Below, in pieces: positions 34,610 through 39,966 of a stretch of 39,966 nt of DNA (the stretch's first letter is position 1; each line of letters opens with the position of its first letter). Location of the stretch: contig JASJCA010000018.1 in NCBI GenBank assembly GCA_030066215.1, forward strand, positions 1-39,966. The letters run 5' to 3'. Made by a program: the position numbers and the translations under genes. Source of the stretch: Rhodobacter sp. (lineage in GTDB: Bacteria > Pseudomonadota > Alphaproteobacteria > Rhodobacterales > Rhodobacteraceae). The notes beneath the pieces were generated by a model. That model was not told where the DNA came from and did not search any database. It saw nothing but the letters and a program-made list of their open reading frames with translations.

Positions 34610-36720
34610 CACTCGCCCCCCCCGCCCAGCGTCATCCAGGTCACCAGGACGACGATGCCCAGCACCATGAAGAAGGCGTAGGTGAAGATGTAGCCCGACT
34701 GCGCCCGGCCCGCGAGGCGGGTGAAGAACGGCACCGCGCCCATCGCCACGCCGTTCAAAAACCCGTCGATGGCGCCCAGATCGCCACCGCGCCAGAGCTT
34801 GCCGCCCAGCCACTTGGCGGGCCTGGTGAAGGCGGCATCGAAGATCTCGTCGAAATACCACTTGTTGAGCAGGAACAGGTAGAGGGGCCGCTGGTTCTCG
34901 GCCAGCTTGGCGGGCAGATCGGGGCGGCGGATGTAGAACTGGAACGCCACCAGAAAGCCGATCAGCATGGCGACAAACGGCGCGACCTTGACCCATTTCG
35001 GGGCGTGGTGGGCTTCGTCCATCACGTGGTTGTCTGGGTGGGTGTAGATCGCCCCCTGCCCGGGCGTCCAGCCCGGCTCGGCCGCCTCGTGGCCGTCGTC
35101 ATTGGCCTCGCCGTGATCATCCCCCGTCTCGGCAGCGTAGGCGGCGCCGGGCAGCGGGCGCGCGGCGTGTTCGGCCTCTCCGTGGGTGGGCACGCCATAG
35201 AACCGGTTGACCGTGTCGTGGTCGCCGAAGAACTGGTTGAACCAGACCATGCCGGCAAAGACCGAGCCCACCGCCAGCACGCCCAGCGGCACCAGCATCG
35301 TCGTCGGCGAGTCGTGGGCGTGCTCGTGGGCGTGCTTGTCGCCCCGCGGCTCGCCGTAGAAGGTCATGAAAATCAGCCGCCAGGAATAGAAGCTGGTGAA
35401 GACCGCGGCGATCACCAAGAGCCAGAAGGCATAGGTCCCGGGGCCCGACATCGCGCCCCAGGCGCTTTCGACGATGGCGTCCTTCGACAAAAACCCGGCA
35501 AAGCCGATATGGGTCAGCGGGATGCCCACGCCGGTGATCGCCAGCGTGCCGATCATCATCGCCCAGAACGTATAGGGGATCTTGGTCCTGAGCCCGCCGT
35601 AGTTCCGCATATCCTGCTCGTGGTGCATCGCGTGGATCACCGAGCCGGCGCCGAGAAACAGCATCGCCTTGAAGAAGGCGTGGGTGAAGAGGTGGAACAT
35701 CGCCGCGGAATAGACGCCGACGCCGGCGGCGACGAACATGTAGCCGAGCTGCGAGCAGGTCGAATAGGCGATGACGCGTTTGATGTCGTTCTGAACGAGC
35801 CCCACGGTCGCGGCGAAGAACGCGGTCGAGGCGCCGATGACGATCACGGCCGTCTGCGCGCCCGGCGCGAATTCCATCAGCGGCGACATCCGGCAGACCA
35901 GGAACACGCCGGCCGTGACCATGGTCGCGGCGTGGATCAACGCAGACACCGGCGTCGGGCCCTCCATCGCGTCCGGCAGCCAGGTATGCAGCAAAAGCTG
36001 CGCCGACTTGCCCATGGCGCCCACGAACAGCAAAAACGCCGCCAGGTTAGCCGCGTTCCAGTCGGTCCAGAGGAAGTTGATCTGGGTCTGGGCGAGGTCC
36101 GGCGCGGCTTCGAAGATGATGTCGAGGTCGATCGAGTCGGTAAGGAAGAACAGCGCGAAGATGCCAAGCGCAAAGCCGAAATCGCCGACCCGGTTGACGA
36201 TGAACGCCTTGATCGCGGCCGCATTGGCCGAGGGCTTGCGGAAGTAAAAGCCGATCAGGAGGTATGAGGCGACGCCGACCCCCTCCCAGCCGAAGAACAT
36301 CTGCACGAGGTTGTCCGAAGTCACCAGCGCCAGCATCGAGAAGGTGAAGAACGACAGGTAGGCGAAAAACCTCGGGCGATAGCTTTCGCCCTCGCGGAAG
36401 TTCTCGTCATGCGCCATGTAGCCGAAGGAATAGAGGTGGACCAAAGCCGAGACCGTGGTCACCACGATCAGCATGATCGCGGTCAGCCGGTCGAGCCGGA
36501 TCGACCAGTCGGTGGCCAGCGAGCCGGACTCGATGAACCGCAGGATCTGGATCTGCTGGGTTTCGCCGTCGAAGCCCAGAAACACGATCCAGGACAGGAC
36601 GCAGGCCAGAAACAACAGCCCCGTGGCGACCCATTGCGCCGCGGTCTCGCCGATCAGCCGCCAGCCGAAACCGCAGATGATCGCGCCAATGAGCGGGGCA
36701 AAGAGGATGGTGGTTTCCAT
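34609..36720 (-). CDS. nuoL: NADH-quinone oxidoreductase subunit L
   Basis: A 703-residue subunit at the far end of the complex I membrane arm, with the antiporter-like core and a long C-terminal lateral helix. Signatures are [38 protein letters not shown] and [19 protein letters not shown] His/Glu-rich insertion (about residues 515-570: [20 protein letters not shown], then [18 protein letters not shown]) precedes the final helices and lengthens the protein compared with E. coli NuoL (about 613). The ATG lies 43 bases after the small secreted-protein gene. Confidence 0.96.
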   Translation of the reverse strand: METTILFAPLIGAIICGFGWRLIGETAAQWVATGLLFLACVLSWIVFLGFDGETQQIQILRFIESGSLATDWSIRLDRLTAIMLIVVTTVSALVHLYSFGYMAHDENFREGESYRPRFFAYLSFFTFSMLALVTSDNLVQMFFGWEGVGVASYLLIGFYFRKPSANAAAIKAFIVNRVGDFGFALGIFALFFLTDSIDLDIIFEAAPDLAQTQINFLWTDWNAANLAAFLLFVGAMGKSAQLLLHTWLPDAMEGPTPVSALIHAATMVTAGVFLVCRMSPLMEFAPGAQTAVIVIGASTAFFAATVGLVQNDIKRVIAYSTCSQLGYMFVAAGVGVYSAAMFHLFTHAFFKAMLFLGAGSVIHAMHHEQDMRNYGGLRTKIPYTFWAMMIGTLAITGVGIPLTHIGFAGFLSKDAIVESAWGAMSGPGTYAFWLLVIAAVFTSFYSWRLIFMTFYGEPRGDKHAHEHAHDSPTTMLVPLGVLAVGSVFAGMVWFNQFFGDHDTVNRFYGVPTHGEAEHAARPLPGAAYAAETGDDHGEANDDGHEAAEPGWTPGQGAIYTHPDNHVMDEAHHAPKWVKVAPFVAMLIGFLVAFQFYIRRPDLPAKLAENQRPLYLFLLNKWYFDEIFDAAFTRPAKWLGGKLWRGGDLGAIDGFLNGVAMGAVPFFTRLAGRAQSGYIFTYAFFMVLGIVVLVTWMTLGGGGE

Positions 36721-36763
36721 CAGGCGGGACCCCCTCGGTCAGGTCGTGCGTGGTGCGCAAGGC

Positions 36764-37216
36764 TCATGGTGTCTCGAACGCCTCCTTTGTGCCGCGCAGG
36801 CCGGGATAGCGCGCGGCGCAAGCGCAGGTCTCGACCCGCGACACGCCGGCCGCGACGGGCACGCCGCGCGCCTGCCAGCGTTCGATCAGCTGGGTCAGGA
36901 CGACTTGCGTGTCCGGCAGGGCGGCGTCCTCGAAGACCTCGAGCGCGGCCGGATAGTCGCGCCGCCCCTTGCCGCGGGGGGCCCAGACCGTGGCGCCGGC
37001 GTAGTTGCCGGTGAAGCAGCTTGTGACCCAGAGCCGCGAGCCTCGCGCCTCGCTGTTTTCCAGGTACGCGGTGATCCCGGCGCCGAGGTCGTAGACGTCG
37101 AGATGGAAGAGGCCGGGCGCAACCTCGGCCACGCAGGCCGGCACCTCGGTACGCGCCGCCGCGGCTTGCGCCAAGAGACCGATCAGAAGCGCCGATATGA
37201 GCTGCCGGGTGCGCAA
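36764..37216 (-). CDS. Secreted four-cysteine protein A in the nuo operon
   Basis: A 150-residue protein with a Sec signal peptide (MRTRQLISALLIGLLAQAAA, cut after about residue 21) and four cysteines at 28, 67, 131 and 133. The last two are in the C-terminal motif TCACAARYPGLRG. The same Cys pattern and motif occur in the two genes at 37633 and 38106, so the three are paralogous. Its start is TTG at 37216, two bases beyond the nuoK stop. It lies between nuoK and nuoL, in the operon direction, and should be co-expressed with complex I. The mature protein would be periplasmic with two possible disulfides. No known family is recognised; extra reading frames between nuo genes are known in Rhodobacter capsulatus. 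Confidence 0.75.
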   Translation of the reverse strand: MRTRQLISALLIGLLAQAAAARTEVPACVAEVAPGLFHLDVYDLGAGITAYLENSEARGSRLWVTSCFTGNYAGATVWAPRGKGRRDYPAALEVFEDAALPDTQVVLTQLIERWQARGVPVAAGVSRVETCACAARYPGLRGTKEAFETP

Positions 37217-37218
37217 GA

Positions 37219-37524
37219 TCAGCCCTTCATCACGTTGACGTCTTCGACGTCGATGGTGCCGCGGTTGCGGAAGAAGCAGACCAGGATGGCGAGCCCGATG
37301 GCGGCCTCGGCGGCAGCGACGGTCAGCACGAAGAGGGTGAAGATCTGCCCCACCAGATCGCCCAGGAAGGCCGAGAAGGCGACGAGGTTGATGTTCACGG
37401 CGAGCAGGATCAGTTCGATCGACATCAACAGGATGATGACGTTCTTGCGGTTCAGAAAGATCCCGAAGATGCCGATCACGAACAGCGCCGCAGCGACAGC
37501 GAGGTAATGTTCAAGTCCGACCAT
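37219..37524 (-). CDS. nuoK: NADH-quinone oxidoreductase subunit K
   Basis: A 101-residue complex I membrane subunit with three helices, carrying the proton-pathway glutamates ([18 protein letters not shown] and [17 protein letters not shown]). Start: ATG at 37524, giving [20 protein letters not shown]. The 41-residue peptide gene upstream overlaps this start by 14 bases. The stop is followed two bases later by the TTG of secreted protein A. Its normal partner gene nuoJ lies more than a kilobase away because small genes intervene. Confidence 0.96.
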   Translation of the reverse strand: MVGLEHYLAVAAALFVIGIFGIFLNRKNVIILLMSIELILLAVNINLVAFSAFLGDLVGQIFTLFVLTVAAAEAAIGLAILVCFFRNRGTIDVEDVNVMKG

Positions 37525-37636
37525 GTCTCGCCTCTAACCTCTTCTTCTTTTCCCGGCGTCGGCGGACCGACGTCACGATCAGCGCGACCAGCCCCAACAG
37601 GGGCAGGAGCGGGGCCAAGGCGCCCATCCCGCTCAT
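37511..37636 (-). CDS. 41-residue membrane peptide overlapping nuoK
   Basis: A short reading frame starting at ATG 37636, which overlaps the stop of the preceding secreted-protein gene (ATGA) and itself overlaps the nuoK start by 14 bases. The product starts [20 protein letters not shown], one membrane helix, then a very basic tail [19 protein letters not shown]. The tail places the C-terminus in the cytoplasm. A GAGG ribosome site stands eight bases before the ATG. The start/stop overlaps on both sides argue for a translated gene; the function is unknown. It may be an assembly or stability factor of complex I. Confidence 0.62.
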   Translation of the reverse strand: MSGMGALAPLLPLLGLVALIVTSVRRRREKKKRLEARHGRT

Positions 37637-38109
37637 TGCGCCGCCTCGAAGGCCGGGCGCGGCCCGCGCTGATCGGGGTAAAACAGCGCGCAGGCACAGG
37701 TCTCGGCCTCTGGCACCTCGACCCGGCTATCGATCTCAATCCCGGCTAGCTCGCCGGCGATGTCGGCGAAGGTCACCACCTCGGGTGCATCCGCCGCCGC
37801 CTGAAACACCTGCAACACGGCGTCCTGCGCCGCAACATAGTCCAGCTTGCCGTTCAGGTCGTTGGTGCCGGAAAACGCCACCAGCGCCTGGCCCGAGGCG
37901 CAGTGGATCAGCACCGACCGCGTGTATTGTACGCTCTGCGCCACCGCCCATTCCTCGAAAAACGCGCTGCCATGGCCCAGATCGCGGTGCCTGTCCTCCC
38001 ATCCCCACGGCGTCACCGTGGCCTCGGCGCAGCCCTGGGCCGTCAGCGCGGCGGCCGGGGCCGCAAGCGCCGCGCCAATTGCCGCGGAGAGGCACAGTTG
38101 GCGCATCAT
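37633..38109 (-). CDS. Secreted four-cysteine protein B in the nuo operon
   Basis: A 158-residue protein with a Sec signal (MMRQLCLSAAIGAALAAPAA, cut near ALT at 21-23) and mature cysteines at 27, 70, 138 and 140. It shares with protein C the block HRDLGHG.AFFEEW and the C-terminal CACALFYPDQRG. Its start ATGATG at 38109 overlaps the stop of protein C (ATGA) and its stop overlaps the start of the 41-residue peptide, so it is tightly coupled. It should be periplasmic. No known family is recognised. Strong similarity of cysteine spacing to proteins A and C implies a common ancestor by duplication. Confidence 0.76.
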   Translation of the reverse strand: MMRQLCLSAAIGAALAAPAAALTAQGCAEATVTPWGWEDRHRDLGHGSAFFEEWAVAQSVQYTRSVLIHCASGQALVAFSGTNDLNGKLDYVAAQDAVLQVFQAAADAPEVVTFADIAGELAGIEIDSRVEVPEAETCACALFYPDQRGPRPAFEAAQ

Positions 38110-38585
38110 TCAAGGCCCCCAAACGGCGCGCGGTCGACCTGCAGACCGGGATAAAGCGCCGCGCAGGCGCAGGGCTCGGCCGCCATCGCGGCGATCTCGA
38201 TGTCCTTGCCGGTGCCCTGCAACGCGCCGGCCAGCCGCGTGAGGCTGAACAGCGATGGGCTGACGGACAGTTGCTGGTCGAGGATACGCACCGCCTTGTC
38301 GGTCCGGTCGAAGGGCGGGCGTTCGCTAATGCGCTCTTCCCGCGTGCGCGCCATCAGTTTTTCGCCGGTGCCGCAATCGGCAACGACGATGTCGAGATAG
38401 ACGCCTTCTTGGCTCCACCATTCGGCATAGGCCACCCGGCCCGCGCCAAGGTCGCGATGCCCGGTCTCGCCACCATGGCTGATATGCGTGGTCCGGTCGC
38501 AGTCGGTCAGCGTCAGGCCGGACGCGGGAACGGCAACACCGGCGCCAAGCGCGGCCGTCAGTCCTATCGCCTTCCACAAGACCAT
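38106..38585 (-). CDS. Secreted four-cysteine protein C in the nuo operon
   Basis: A 159-residue protein with a signal peptide (MVLWKAIGLTAALGAGVAVP, cut near residue 23) and cysteines at 29, 71, 139 and 141. It has HRDLGAGRVAYAEWWSQEG, aligning with HRDLGHGSAFFEEWAVAQS in protein B, and the C-terminal PCACAALYPGLQ. Start: ATG at 38585, preceded by GGGGGA; an upstream in-frame ATG at 38639 would place 18 extra residues before the signal. It lies 66 bases after nuoJ. The predicted location is the periplasm, and the probable fold has two disulfides, one being or involving the CxC pair. Confidence 0.75.
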   Translation of the reverse strand: MVLWKAIGLTAALGAGVAVPASGLTLTDCDRTTHISHGGETGHRDLGAGRVAYAEWWSQEGVYLDIVVADCGTGEKLMARTREERISERPPFDRTDKAVRILDQQLSVSPSLFSLTRLAGALQGTGKDIEIAAMAAEPCACAALYPGLQVDRAPFGGLE

Positions 38586-38651
38586 CCGGTCCCCCGTTTC
38601 CCGTTTCTCGCCGCTACCCGCGGTTCTCGTTCCATTCACCGGTGCCGCGGC

Positions 38652-39262
38652 CTAAAGCCCCTGCCCCGGCTTCACGTCCTTCACTTCCATCGCGGTGGCC
38701 GGATCGCGGTACATTTGCGCCAGCACGTCCTGGCGCTTGATGTCGGTCCGGTGGCGCAGCGTCAGCACGATTGCGCCGATCATCGCCACCAGAAGGATCA
38801 ACCCGGCCAGTTGGAAGAGCAGGATGTAGTCGTCGTAGATCAACCGCCCCAGAGCGGCGGTGTTGTGCACCTCGCCGGCATTCGGGGTCACCGCCGCCCG
38901 TGCGCCCTCGGCGCCCTCGGAAAACGCCCATGTTCCGAAAACGAGCCCGAGTTGCATCAACAGCACGACGCCGATCAGCAATGCCAACGGCATGTACTTT
39001 GCCATCTCCGCCTTGAGCTCGGCGAAATCGACATCTAGCATCATCACGACAAACAAAAACAACACCGCCACCGCGCCGACATAGACGATGATCAGCAGCA
39101 TCGCGACGAATTCGGCACCGAGCAGCACGAAAAGGCCCGCCGACGACAGAAACGCCAGGATCAGCCACAGCACCGAATGCACCGGGTTCCGCGACACAAC
39201 GGTGAAGAGCCCCGCCGCCACGACAACGACGGCGAAGACGTAGAAGGTGAAGTCGGCAATCG

Positions 39263-39266
<4 letters not shown>
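38652..39266 (-). CDS. nuoJ: NADH-quinone oxidoreductase subunit J
   Basis: A 204-residue complex I membrane subunit. The N-terminus [20 protein letters not shown] and the block [20 protein letters not shown] with [20 protein letters not shown] match NuoJ, including the pi-bulge helix. A polar loop after about residue 120 ([20 protein letters not shown]) lengthens it. Start: ATG at 39266, overlapping the preceding gene's stop (ATGA); upstream in-frame starts belong to that gene's sequence. Confidence 0.95.

Positions 39267-39966
<700 letters not shown>

Overview
The window is a high-GC alphaproteobacterial chromosome segment, most likely from the order Rhodobacterales (Rhodobacteraceae/Paracoccaceae). 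The support is the gene content: an NADH dehydrogenase (nuo) operon interspersed with extra small reading frames, a tatA-tatB-tatC-DUF815 operon, surE-pcm-lipoprotein linkage, and two Hint-domain proteins of a type common in this group. Bases 1-82 are almost pure C and look like a sequencing or assembly artefact at a contig end.

Left part (83-13426). The window opens inside a polyamine-type ABC transporter operon: a PotI-like permease overlaps a glutamine-synthetase-family ligase (PuuA-like), which suggests putrescine uptake and gamma-glutamylation. A dispersed repeat with inverted termini follows. Next come surE, pcm and an NlpD-like lipoprotein on the + strand, then a large RTX/Hint protein. 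Convergent to these lie a small secreted protein and the operon tatA-tatB-tatC-DUF815 ATPase (- strand). A WYL-type regulator (+) and a lone FbpC/PotA-like ABC ATPase (-) overlap at their stop codons.

Middle part (13566-28216) is a looser, more accessory region. It holds an SDR protein lacking the usual Tyr/Lys pair, a second Hint protein, a tandem universal stress protein, a multicopper oxidase with a Tat-like leader, an AT-richer VOC protein, release factor 3, an amidase with an SH3b domain, a lipoprotein, a 45-residue membrane protein followed by a strong terminator, a DEAD-box helicase, a trypsin-like/papain-like protease pair, a 2-oxoglutarate oxygenase and a PilZ-like protein. It ends with the second, inverted copy of the dispersed repeat.

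Right part (28333-39966, all - strand, transcribed right to left) is one long gene string: nuoI (partial), a carboxymuconolactone-decarboxylase-like protein, nuoJ, two related secreted four-cysteine proteins, a 41-residue membrane peptide, nuoK, a third four-cysteine protein, nuoL, nuoM, nuoN, three back-to-back hairpins, birA, coaX and rnj. Start and stop codons overlap or nearly touch through most of it, so it probably acts as one operon or a few nested ones.

The observations most worth following are the three four-cysteine paralogues inside the nuo operon, the leaderless trypsin/papain protease pair, the dispersed repeat with inverted ends, and the triple hairpin between nuoN and birA.
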